Shown here in pieces: positions 53,283-60,376 of a stretch of 62,645 bases of DNA; the stretch's first letter is position 1; each line of letters begins with the position of its first letter. The DNA lies in NCBI GenBank assembly GCA_003598015.1, contig QZKE01000010.1, forward strand, positions 1 to 62,645, written 5' to 3'. This stretch comes from Actinomycetota bacterium. Its GTDB lineage: Bacteria > Actinomycetota > Geothermincolia > Geothermincolales > RBG-13-55-18. The translations under genes were made by a program, and so were the position numbers. Under the pieces are notes generated by a model. It saw only the letters and a list, made by a program, of their open reading frames with translations. It made no database searches and had not been told where the DNA came from.

Positions 53283-53774
53283 CTACTGTATCTTCTTGCC
53301 GACTTCGCCCGGCTTCAGGGAGTAGATCTCCTCGACGTGGAGGACTACCACTCCCCTCTGGGCGGCCTTGGTGTAGACGATATCCGGCGGCACCTCTTCC
53401 GGCGGTTGCTTGCCGTGCCAGTCCCCCCATTCGTCCAGGATCTCCCTGGCCTTTACACCGTACCAGTCGAAGTCGGGGTCGATGCCGTATTCGATGTCTA
53501 TGGCCTTGCCCTTGAAGGCCCAGTAGCGCCCCCCGCCTCCGGCCAGGGGATGGGCTATGGCTATCACGCACTCGGGGTTTTCCTTCAGGTTCATCTTCGT
53601 CTTGAGCAGGAACATGTCGGCGATGAGAACCTTGTCGTCACCCCAGTGCTCGGTGTAGCGCATAGCCGCGATGTTGGGCTTCCCGTCCAGGCTGGAGGTG
53701 CACAAATAGGTCACGCTTCCTCCTTTGCCGGGGACGTGCAGCGCTTCCTTCATCTCATCGGTGAGCTTTACCAT
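53283..53774 (-). CDS. PNPOx-like flavoprotein 2
   Basis: A 163-residue split-barrel protein of the same broad family. TYLCTSSLDGKPNIAAMRY and DKVLIADMFLLKTKMNLKENP are typical of the flavin-binding N-terminal sheet; the segment AHPLAGGGGRYWAFKGKAIDI continues the barrel. It ends KPGEVGKKIQ, similar to the end of the neighbour's YCTKPGHVAG strand. GGAGGAGGAG precedes ATG 53774. Gaps of 11 and 16 bases to its neighbours support one transcript. Two different PNPOx-like subunits in one operon could form a heterodimer. Confidence 0.85.
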   Translation of the reverse strand: MVKLTDEMKEALHVPGKGGSVTYLCTSSLDGKPNIAAMRYTEHWGDDKVLIADMFLLKTKMNLKENPECVIAIAHPLAGGGGRYWAFKGKAIDIEYGIDPDFDWYGVKAREILDEWGDWHGKQPPEEVPPDIVYTKAAQRGVVVLHVEEIYSLKPGEVGKKIQ

Positions 53775-53790
53775 CTCCTCCTCCCCTCTC

Positions 53791-54294
53791 TTATACCTCG
53801 ATCCTGATGTGATCGCTGGCGAAACCGCGTTCGATCTGTTTCTTGAGGTCATCCAAGACCAGGTCCAATCCGAACTCGCGCTCCACCGCTTTCCTCGCGC
53901 TCACCAGTTCCTCGTATTCGACCTTGACGTGCAAGGGCTTGTCCGCCGGACCGATGAGCTTGAGCAGGCAGTCGTGGTAGAAAGCCCTGCCGGAGTGGCG
54001 GAACTCGATGGTGGTGGTGACGAAGGAAACGCGGCTGTAGGCATGTTCCGTCTCCAGGATATGGTACCCGGAAACGCCCAGTTCGCGGGCCATAAAAGCT
54101 CCTATACTCTCCTCAGAAGCCGGCTCGATGTCGACGAGCAGGATGTAACCGGGGCGGTTCTTCTTGGTCAGGGTGGGGATGACGTGCACGTTGCGCGCCC
54201 CCTTGTCCAGCACCCTGTTGATGAAGAAACCGATTATCTCGCCGGATACGTCATCCACCTGGGCCAGCAGCAGCCTGCCTGGTTTGATCCCCAT
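53791..54294 (-). CDS. LarC2-like nickel-insertion domain protein
   Basis: A 167-residue protein matching the C-terminal domain of LarC, the CTP-dependent nickel insertase that completes nickel-pincer nucleotide. Conserved: QVDDVSGEIIGFFINRVLDKG, then PTLTKKNRPGYILLVDIEP, and a closing VEYEELVSARKAVEREFGLDL. The N-terminal LarC1 domain (His-rich nickel-binding) is absent; in Lactiplantibacillus, LarC is made by frameshift fusion, but here LarC2 stands alone. It may use another nickel donor or a LarC1 encoded elsewhere. ATG 54294 follows GAGGAGGTGAG at a long spacing; GTG 54309 is an alternative. Context with larB supports the family call. Confidence 0.85.
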   Translation of the reverse strand: MGIKPGRLLLAQVDDVSGEIIGFFINRVLDKGARNVHVIPTLTKKNRPGYILLVDIEPASEESIGAFMARELGVSGYHILETEHAYSRVSFVTTTIEFRHSGRAFYHDCLLKLIGPADKPLHVKVEYEELVSARKAVEREFGLDLVLDDLKKQIERGFASDHIRIEV

Positions 54295-54342
54295 CGCTCT
54301 TTTTCTCACCTCCTCGCGCCAGACCTGGCGCCGACCTCAACG

Positions 54343-54768
54343 TCATACGAACTCCCTGACGCTGGCATCGTAGGCGCAGGACGCGGCGTAGTCGAAGAGC
54401 TCGCGGTTGGCCTCCGGAAGGAGGGGACGCATCTCGAGCGCCCCTCCTTCCGGCAAACTCTCCCGCAGGGTAGCGAAGAACGCGGTGAGGTCCCGCTCTG
54501 CCGCGGCGCGGTAAGGATAGCCACCCTGCTCCTTGAGGATGTCTACCAGGTCGTCCGCGGCACCGCGAAAGGACGCTTGAGGCAGCCGTTTCCAGTCCTC
54601 TCTCATCCACCCGGGAAGCAGCGCTGCGAACGCGGCGGCCGCCTCATCGTCCAATGCCTCCTTGACCGCCCTCAGGGAACCGGTGGTAACCGAGATCACG
54701 CGCTGCGCGGATACAAGGCTGCCCAGGGCGGCCAATCTCTCCTCGAACTCTTCGCGACTCTCCGCCAT
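54343..54768 (-). CDS. DUF2267-like helical protein
   Basis: A 141-residue all-helical protein. The two-repeat layout resembles DUF2267: VTTGSLRAVKEALDDEAAAAF then LPGWMREDWKRLPQ, and later AERDLTAFFATLRESLPEGG with LPEANRELFDYA. DUF2267 has no known function. It lacks Cys except one near the C-terminus. ATG 54768 follows AAGGAA closely and is 19 bases from the stop of the upstream 593-residue gene; it is most likely part of the same operon. Assignment is moderate. Confidence 0.7.
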   Translation of the reverse strand: MAESREEFEERLAALGSLVSAQRVISVTTGSLRAVKEALDDEAAAAFAALLPGWMREDWKRLPQASFRGAADDLVDILKEQGGYPYRAAAERDLTAFFATLRESLPEGGALEMRPLLPEANRELFDYAASCAYDASVREFV

Positions 54769-54787
54769 TTCCTTAATGCTCCCGCGC

Positions 54788-56569
54788 CTATCTCTCCGAC
54801 TTCTTCAGCTCGTTCATGATCCGCTTGGTGTATTCGGCGCTGGTAAGCACGGCATCGGCCGGTATAGCCAGCAGGTACTGGAAATGCTCCGCCGCCGCAT
54901 CCGCGGCATCCTTCGGGTCCATGCCGAAGGCCACGGCCATGTTCACCACTACCATGATGTCCATGCTGCACGCGCCGGAGTTGAGCAGGTCCGTAACTCC
55001 CAGGCATACCGCGGCCATCCCCGGAAGATTCTCCTCGTCCCCCTCCAATAGTATCTTGGGGGCCCAGTTGACCAGGAAGTTGTCGAACTCGTACACCTTC
55101 CCGTCCACTTTGACCTCTACGTCAAGGTAGCCGTCGAAGGCGAAGAACTTCTGGGCGATCTTGCTCTTCCTGCGACCGGCACCAGGCCGGATGTTGAGAT
55201 ACTTCACGTACTCAACATCGCGACCGAGGATCTTGCTCATTACCTTTGCCACGCCCTCCTGGGTTATGGCGGTGTGCTTGTCCTCCATATCCTTGGCGAG
55301 GTCGGCCACTGTGGCGCCTTCCTTCATGCGGTCGTAGGCCCAACCGAGCCTCTCGTACATGGCCCGCGTGAGGACGGGCTCGCTGGCTTTGAACAGGATA
55401 TCCGTGACCGGCCCGGGCTGCAGTCCGTGAGCCTTATGGGAGAGGTTGTTGATGGCGATCGCGGCGTCCTCGCGCTGGAAATACGCCTCGGTGGACTTGA
55501 TCACGATATCGACGACCTCCTCCTCGGTGGCGCCCTTGCCCAGGTGATAGAGGACAAGTGCGGGCGCGGTCGCCCAGTGATGGAGGGGAAGCATTATGGG
55601 TCCTCCCGAACGCCCCACGCCCAGCATGGGCCCCTCCTCGATGATGGAGCAGATCTCGTTGAACATGATCATCCCCACCACCGTGGGGCTTCCGCAGTCC
55701 TTGAGCATGAGGCCGAGCTCTCCTATCACCTTGGAAGATGATATCTCGTCGCCACTGCCTCGTATGTGGAGGACCTCGGGGATCCCCGCCGCCTCGACGG
55801 CGAACTTCCCTACCATGTCATAGGTCCTCACCTTGAACATGGGCCCGTACTCCTCGCCTATGTAGGCGTCGGGATGCAATATCTCCAGTGCGACACCGGC
55901 CGCCATCAAGGCCGCCATCCAGCGGCACGGCTTCATCCCCACCGACTCGTAGGACTTGAGCATGGCCTTTACAGCGATGGGCACGACCTTCTTCGCCACC
56001 TCCGGAAAGAGATAGTCCTCGCCGATGGCCGTATGCCCGAGCACCGGGCTTCCGGCCAGACCGGGGGGGAGGAGGTTGGGATCGTAGGGCGCCAGGTGCT
56101 CCTCCATCATCGCCTGGTATACGGCCAGGGTCGCGGCGAAGCCGGAGATCTTGTTGTTCAGCTTCTCGGTGGGACGGCTGGCCATGCGGCTGGCGGGCGC
56201 GTCGGCCGCCATGCGGCACAATCCACCCAGCTTGCGGTTGGGGGTGGGGAGGCCGGCTGACGCGGCTGCGCCGGCCCAGTAGAGCATGGCCGCGGTCACC
56301 AGCGCGGCGTTCGATGCATCCGCACCGTACAGTCTGAGGACATCGATGGATTTCTTCGCCACACGCTCGATTTCCACTACGCGAGCGTCCTCGACATCCA
56401 CGGCAAGGCTCCTGGGTTTTTTCATTTCCTCCGCGATGGCGTTGGCCGCCGCGAAGATGGCGATATTGAAGGACCCAAAACCCCCCAGGTTAGCCTCGAG
56501 CTTCTCGGTGGTACGGTGTTCGGGCAGCATATCGATGGCCCGAGCAGCCGCCATGATTTCCTTTTCCAT
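54788..56569 (-). CDS. 593-residue protein of unknown family, first gene of lar-linked operon
   Basis: I do not recognise this protein. It has 593 residues, no signal peptide and no clear transmembrane helix. It is rich in Gly/His turns: GHTAIGEDYLFPE, LHIRGSGDEISSSK, MLPLHHWATAPALVLYHLG and NNLSHKAHGLQPGP. A later beta-rich part reads GYLDVEVKVDGKVYEFDNF, and a third region has CLGVTDLLNSGACSMDIM. It has none of the motifs of LarA (DUF2088). ATG 56569 follows AAAGGAG by about 9 bases; GTG 56578 is too close to it. As the promoter-proximal gene, it is likely the operon's main enzyme or scaffold. That it binds a nickel-pincer cofactor is inference only. Confidence 0.8.
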   Translation of the reverse strand: MEKEIMAAARAIDMLPEHRTTEKLEANLGGFGSFNIAIFAAANAIAEEMKKPRSLAVDVEDARVVEIERVAKKSIDVLRLYGADASNAALVTAAMLYWAGAAASAGLPTPNRKLGGLCRMAADAPASRMASRPTEKLNNKISGFAATLAVYQAMMEEHLAPYDPNLLPPGLAGSPVLGHTAIGEDYLFPEVAKKVVPIAVKAMLKSYESVGMKPCRWMAALMAAGVALEILHPDAYIGEEYGPMFKVRTYDMVGKFAVEAAGIPEVLHIRGSGDEISSSKVIGELGLMLKDCGSPTVVGMIMFNEICSIIEEGPMLGVGRSGGPIMLPLHHWATAPALVLYHLGKGATEEEVVDIVIKSTEAYFQREDAAIAINNLSHKAHGLQPGPVTDILFKASEPVLTRAMYERLGWAYDRMKEGATVADLAKDMEDKHTAITQEGVAKVMSKILGRDVEYVKYLNIRPGAGRRKSKIAQKFFAFDGYLDVEVKVDGKVYEFDNFLVNWAPKILLEGDEENLPGMAAVCLGVTDLLNSGACSMDIMVVVNMAVAFGMDPKDAADAAAEHFQYLLAIPADAVLTSAEYTKRIMNELKKSER

Positions 56570-56746
56570 AAGAACCACTCCTTTGAACTCTCCGCACCCG
56601 TTCTTTTTCCCTTAACTACCAGTTATTTCGTGGCTCGATTTAGCTATTAAGAGTATAAAAGCAGCTCAAGATGTTGCTCTGCTGCAAGCTTGACCGCAAG
56701 TGACCTTTACCGATTTGCACATTGAAGCAATACAAGTTCTATTACA

Positions 56747-56765
56747 TTACTGTTGGCAACAATAT
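56747..56765 (+). promoter_or_regulatory. Operator-like repeat 1
   Basis: TTACTGTTGGCAACAATAT, identical in 16 of 19 positions to 56853-56871. Its core TGTTGGCAACA is a near-perfect palindrome, as expected for a dimeric XRE regulator. It is about 180 bases from the leftward operon start and could serve both directions. Confidence 0.6.
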
Positions 56766-56819
56766 CGTTGGGTAATTTATTAATTACAGTAAATCCGATT
56801 ATAACAATACCCCTCTAAT

Positions 56820-56848
56820 TTGACAATAAGGGCGCCGGTTACTATATT
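56820..56848 (+). promoter_or_regulatory. Promoter of XRE-cupin/larB operon
   Basis: TTGACA (56820-56825), a 17-base spacer and TATATT (56843-56848): a near-consensus sigma-70 promoter. Transcription would start near 56855, inside operator repeat 2, giving a leader of about 130 bases to the regulator gene. Confidence 0.72.
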
Positions 56849-56852
56849 AAAT

Positions 56853-56871
56853 TTACTGTTAACAGCAATAT
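56853..56871 (+). promoter_or_regulatory. Operator-like repeat 2
   Basis: TTACTGTTAACAGCAATAT with core palindrome TGTTAACA. It begins 4 bases after the -10 box, so a bound repressor would block transcription start; this suggests autoregulation by the XRE-cupin protein. Confidence 0.62.
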
Positions 56872-56985
56872 AAGTCAGGAAGGCATCGTGGCTATAGCGG
56901 TGCGCATAACTTCCAGCCACACCGATTGGTGGTGTTTAATAGCGATGAAGACGATGAGTAAGGGGATCCTTACAGGGGTGAGAGT

Positions 56986-57543
56986 ATGATCGAGATAGCC
57001 AGTAAACTGCGCGAGATACGTGAAGGCAAGGGGCTTACCCTGAAACAGGTCTCGGAGGATACGGGCTTCTCCATATCCTTTCTGAGCCGTTTCGAGAACA
57101 ATAAGAGCTCCATAACCCTCAGCAACCTTTCGAAGCTCCTCAAATACTATCAGACGACGCTTGGGGAGATAGTCAGCGAGAAGTCGCCGAGCCCGGTCAT
57201 GAAACCCGATGAGCGCAAGCATCTCTGGGACAACGTGGAGGGCGTACACGCCTACCTTCTCGTTCCCGACCTCAACCGCCTCATCGAGGTCATGCTGCTC
57301 GAGTTCGAGCCGGGTAATGAGAAGGGTTACTATTGCGACCCCGTTCACCACGAGGGCGAGGAGTTCATACTGGTGCTGGAGGGAGCGATCGAGCTCAACC
57401 TGGATGGTGACAAGGATTACCGCATGGAGCTGGGAGACACCGCGTATTACAACGGGCAGCGCATGCATTGCTGGCGCAACGTATCGGGCGACAAATCCGT
57501 CGTGCTCAAGGTGCTCACGCCGCCATACGGGCTCGAGCGCTGA
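56986..57543 (+). CDS. XRE-cupin transcriptional regulator
   Basis: A 185-residue regulator with an N-terminal helix-turn-helix (residues ~6-60; LTLKQVSEDTGFSISFLSRFE) and a C-terminal cupin (about 105-180). The cupin keeps His121, His122, Glu126 and His161 (VHHEGEEF, GQRMHCW), so it likely binds a metal and a small ligand. The family often controls neighbouring metabolic operons and itself. Here it diverges from the 593-aa operon and precedes larB by 38 bases. The operator-like repeats upstream fit a dimeric repressor. The effector could be a pincer precursor or the pathway substrate; inference. Confidence 0.9.
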   Translation: MIEIASKLREIREGKGLTLKQVSEDTGFSISFLSRFENNKSSITLSNLSKLLKYYQTTLGEIVSEKSPSPVMKPDERKHLWDNVEGVHAYLLVPDLNRLIEVMLLEFEPGNEKGYYCDPVHHEGEEFILVLEGAIELNLDGDKDYRMELGDTAYYNGQRMHCWRNVSGDKSVVLKVLTPPYGLER

Positions 57544-57581
57544 GAGAAGCGGTAGAGGTTCGGGCATTCAGGAGGAGAACC

Positions 57582-58349
57582 ATGCGCAAAGAGGAGCTTG
57601 CGGAGATATTGGGGAAGGTGCAGCGGGGGGAGATGGATACCGGCGAGGCGGCATCGCGGATCGCCGTGGAGCCCGTTACCGACCTCGGGTTCGCCGTATT
57701 GGACCACCACCGCGAGTTGCGTAAGGGTCTGCCGGAGGTGGTCTATTGCGAGGGCAAACACAGGGACACCATCCGCCCCATCGTCGAGACCCTGCTGGAG
57801 AAGAACCAGGGTAACATCCTTCTCACTCGCGCCTCGGACGAGGTCTACGAGGAGGTGCGCGCGGCCTGCCCGGAGGCGGAATACCACAGGCAGGCGCGTT
57901 TCATACTCGTGCGCAGGGAGGAGAAGGAACTGGTCGGGAAGATCGTGGTAGTAACGGCCGGCACGGCGGACATCCCGGTTGCCGAGGAGGCAGCCATCGT
58001 CGCCGAGCTTACGGGGAACGCCGTGGAAAAGCTCTACGATGTCGGCGTATCCGGAATGCACCGCATCATGTCCCGCTCCGACGTCTTCCTCGGGGCCAAC
58101 GTGGTCGTGGTGGCGGCGGGCATGGAAGGAGCGCTGCCCAGCATCGTGGGAGGCATGGTGGAATGCCCGGTGATAGCGGTTCCCACCTCCATCGGGTACG
58201 GGGCGAACCTCGGGGGCATGGCGGCCCTGCTGGGTATGCTCAATTCCTGCGCCCTGGGGGTGGCAGTGATGAACATAGACAATGGCTTCGGCGCCGGGTA
58301 TTTCGCCAATCTCATCAACCAGGCGGCCGTCAGGGGAGGCAGTGGATGA
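57582..58349 (+). CDS. larB: Nickel pincer cofactor synthesis protein LarB
   Basis: LarB carboxylates NaAD and hydrolyses it to pyridinium-3,5-biscarboxylic acid mononucleotide, the first step of nickel-pincer nucleotide synthesis. The 255-residue protein carries the full family pattern: LDHHRELRKGLPEVVYCEGK, VVVTAGTADIPVAEEAA, YDVGVSGMHR, GMEGALPSIVGG, PVIAVPTSIGYG and LNSCALGVAVMNIDNGFGAG. Cys223 in the NSC motif matches the Cys that binds the pyridinium ring in the characterised enzyme. GGAGGAGAACC precedes ATG 57582. It is co-transcribed with the regulator and the decarboxylase. larA, larE and larC1 are not in the window. Confidence 0.95.
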   Translation: MRKEELAEILGKVQRGEMDTGEAASRIAVEPVTDLGFAVLDHHRELRKGLPEVVYCEGKHRDTIRPIVETLLEKNQGNILLTRASDEVYEEVRAACPEAEYHRQARFILVRREEKELVGKIVVVTAGTADIPVAEEAAIVAELTGNAVEKLYDVGVSGMHRIMSRSDVFLGANVVVVAAGMEGALPSIVGGMVECPVIAVPTSIGYGANLGGMAALLGMLNSCALGVAVMNIDNGFGAGYFANLINQAAVRGGSG

Positions 58350-59158
58350 ACTCCCCGTATAATCGTATTGTGATCCTCTTTCCGTTCTCCATGTTGCTGG
58401 TCGTATTCATAGCGGGGGCGCTCCTGACTGGATGTGCGCAGGAAAGCGGGCAGGGGGAAGCCGAGCCGGACCGGGAAACCCTCTACCAGGTCTCCACCCT
58501 GGGGGCTTTGAAGGCGGGGTTCTACGACGGGGATGTCTCCTATACCGAGCTGGAAAAGCGTGGAGATGTGGGAATAGGGACGTTCGAGGGGCTGGACGGA
58601 GAGATGATAGCCCTTGACGGCGCTTTCTACCAGATCAAGAACGACGGGAAGGTCTACGAGGTGAGCGGTTCCGCGCTGGCGCCCTTCGCCATGATCACCT
58701 TCTTCGATGCGGACCTCGTGACGCAGCCCGGCGGAGGCCTGAATTACCAGGAGTTGCAGGCTTACCTCGACACCGAACTGCCCTCGCCCAACATTTTCTA
58801 CGCCATAAAGATCGAGGGGCGCTTCGACCACGTGCAGGCCAGGAGCGTCCCCGCCCAGGAGAAGCCCTATCCCCCCCTGAGCGAGGCCATCGCGAACCAG
58901 GCGGTCTTCGAGCTCGACGACGTGGAGGGTACCATGGTGGGATTCTGGTGCCCGGCTTACGTGGGGGACATCAACGCCCCCGGTTACCACCTGCACTTCA
59001 TAACCGCGGACTGCGGCGCCGGAGGGCACGTGCTGGACCTGCGCCTGGGCGAGGTCACCGTATTCATCGACGAGACGCCCGACTTCCTCATGCAGCTGCC
59101 GGAGATGGAGGAGTTCCAGCAGGCCGACCTGGAGCCCTCATCCCAACCTTCCCCTTGA
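58346..59158 (+). CDS. budA: Alpha-acetolactate decarboxylase, lipoprotein form
   Basis: Decarboxylates (S)-acetolactate to acetoin (EC 4.1.1.5). The 270-residue protein has zinc ligands His215, His217 (GYHLHF) and His228 (GGHVLD) with exactly the +2/+11 spacing of the Brevibacillus enzyme, and VSTLGALKAGFYDGDVSY, GIGTFEGLDGEM and FYAIKIEGRFDHVQARS. It starts with a signal and lipobox LTGC (Cys30), so it should be outside the membrane, whereas many homologues are cytoplasmic. Its ATG overlaps the larB stop (ATGA), so the two are translationally coupled. No acetolactate synthase is in the window. Secretion plus coupling to larB is unexpected. Confidence 0.92.
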   Translation: MNSPYNRIVILFPFSMLLVVFIAGALLTGCAQESGQGEAEPDRETLYQVSTLGALKAGFYDGDVSYTELEKRGDVGIGTFEGLDGEMIALDGAFYQIKNDGKVYEVSGSALAPFAMITFFDADLVTQPGGGLNYQELQAYLDTELPSPNIFYAIKIEGRFDHVQARSVPAQEKPYPPLSEAIANQAVFELDDVEGTMVGFWCPAYVGDINAPGYHLHFITADCGAGGHVLDLRLGEVTVFIDETPDFLMQLPEMEEFQQADLEPSSQPSP

Positions 59159-59179
59159 GAGCAACCCGGGGAGAGGGCA

Positions 59180-59566
59180 ATGTACGGGAGCAATACATGG
59201 CCGCTGATATTGATCATCGGAACTACCGTCATACTGACCGCGATAATAGTCTTCGACCGCGTGCGAAGGAAAAGAGCGGGGAAACCACCCAGAGAAATGG
59301 TGGGCTATAGCCAGTTTCAAGACAGGGGTGAGATACGAGACCCTGCAAAGAGAGCGACCACCTCAATGGTTGTCGGAATAATCGGGTTGGTATTCATGTC
59401 AATAATCCTGGGGGTGCTTGCGCTTTTCAATGGTGTGTCAGCAAGAAAGGAACTCCCGGAGGACGACCATCGTTCACATGGTTATGCTAAGGTGGGTATC
59501 GCACTGGGCATCTTAGACATTGTCTCTGGAATCGTACAGATAATCATCCTGCTGATTATCATTTAA
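59180..59566 (+). CDS. DUF4190-like small membrane protein
   Basis: A 128-residue membrane protein with one N-terminal helix (residues 8-24), a basic loop and two C-terminal helices (62-85, 105-128). The GIIGLVFMSIILGVLALFNGV pair and YAKVGIALGILDIVSG match the two-helix DUF4190 unit, of unknown function. GGGGAGAGGG precedes ATG 59180. It lies 21 bases after the decarboxylase gene, so it may be the last gene of the larB transcript. It overlaps the stop of the convergent GNAT gene by 4 bases. Confidence 0.75.
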   Translation: MYGSNTWPLILIIGTTVILTAIIVFDRVRRKRAGKPPREMVGYSQFQDRGEIRDPAKRATTSMVVGIIGLVFMSIILGVLALFNGVSARKELPEDDHRSHGYAKVGIALGILDIVSGIVQIIILLIII

Positions 59567-60147
59567 CGAAGGTAACGTCTGACGATCAGCTGGTCCTCGT
59601 TAGGCCTGGCCACCTCTTCGAAGCCGGCGGCCGCGAAGGTCTTGTCTATCCCCATGTATCCATCGCAGCCCTTCAGCACGCCGCTGACACTGATAGGATA
59701 ACCTTCCACGATGCTCGCCCCGTTATCGCGGGCATATGCGACCGCGGCCTCCAATAGCATGCCCATGAGCCCCCTTCCCCGGTATTCCTTCGCCATGTAG
59801 AAGCAGACCACCGACCAGACCGGCCTGTCGTCCACCCGCTTCAGCTTCGGTGACCTCTCCAGGGAGCCGTAGACCTCCCGGGGTCCGATGGAGCACCATC
59901 CGACGGCCCTGCCGGCGTGGTAAGCGAGGATGCCGGGGACCTGCCCCGCGTCCACGATGGACTTCATAGCCCGCCGGTTGCCCTCGTTCCCGTTCCCGGC
60001 GAACTGGGCGCGGGTGATTCGCCAGTACATGCACCAGCACCCGCTGTAGGCGCCCTGCTCACCGAACAGCTCCTCGAAGTCGTCCCAGCGCTCCGGCGTG
60101 AGCGGGTGGAACTCCAGGTCTTGCGCGGATAGTAGCCCATCCGTCAT
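59563..60147 (-). CDS. GNAT-family N-acetyltransferase
   Basis: A 194-residue acyl-CoA-dependent acetyltransferase. The acetyl-CoA pyrophosphate loop is in AKEYRGRGLMGMLLEAAVAYA, preceded by the strand VWSVVCFYM. An early WCMYWRITRAQF segment is typical of a group of GNAT proteins that carry an N-terminal CWCMYW motif. The acceptor is unknown. GGAGGTGGG precedes ATG 60147. Convergent with the DUF4190-like gene. Confidence 0.88.
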   Translation of the reverse strand: MTDGLLSAQDLEFHPLTPERWDDFEELFGEQGAYSGCWCMYWRITRAQFAGNGNEGNRRAMKSIVDAGQVPGILAYHAGRAVGWCSIGPREVYGSLERSPKLKRVDDRPVWSVVCFYMAKEYRGRGLMGMLLEAAVAYARDNGASIVEGYPISVSGVLKGCDGYMGIDKTFAAAGFEEVARPNEDQLIVRRYLR

Positions 60148-60376
60148 ATCCCACCTCCATGAGTCCGCCAGCCTGTGATGCTATTGATTCTACCCCCGTC
60201 AAGATGCCCGGAACCATACCGCGATGCTTACAATCCATGCAGCCCGGCGGGCAACCGCCGTTCCTCTCCCCCGCGCGGCCGTGTCATGATATATTCACGG
60301 CATTGCCAGAACGCAGCCGGCACGCGCCACGTATCGTCTCGATGAAGCGAGTGCCGCAATCACAGGAGGGTACAGC

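Larger units (their letters stand above)
56570..56985. other. AT-rich divergent regulatory region
   Basis: About 415 bases between the divergent 593-aa operon and the XRE-cupin gene, markedly AT-richer than its surroundings. It contains a promoter (56820-56848), two 19-bp direct repeats (56747-56765, 56853-56871) and an inverted third partial site, ATTTACTGTAAT on the - strand at 56783-56794. I see no good promoter for the leftward operon. Confidence 0.65.

Noticed and set aside
54788-56569. LarA homologue
   Set aside because: Context suggested it, but no DUF2088 motifs (nickel-ligand His and Lys region) can be found; kept as unknown.
58034-59029. A 331-codon - strand frame
   Set aside because: Antisense to larB and the decarboxylase.
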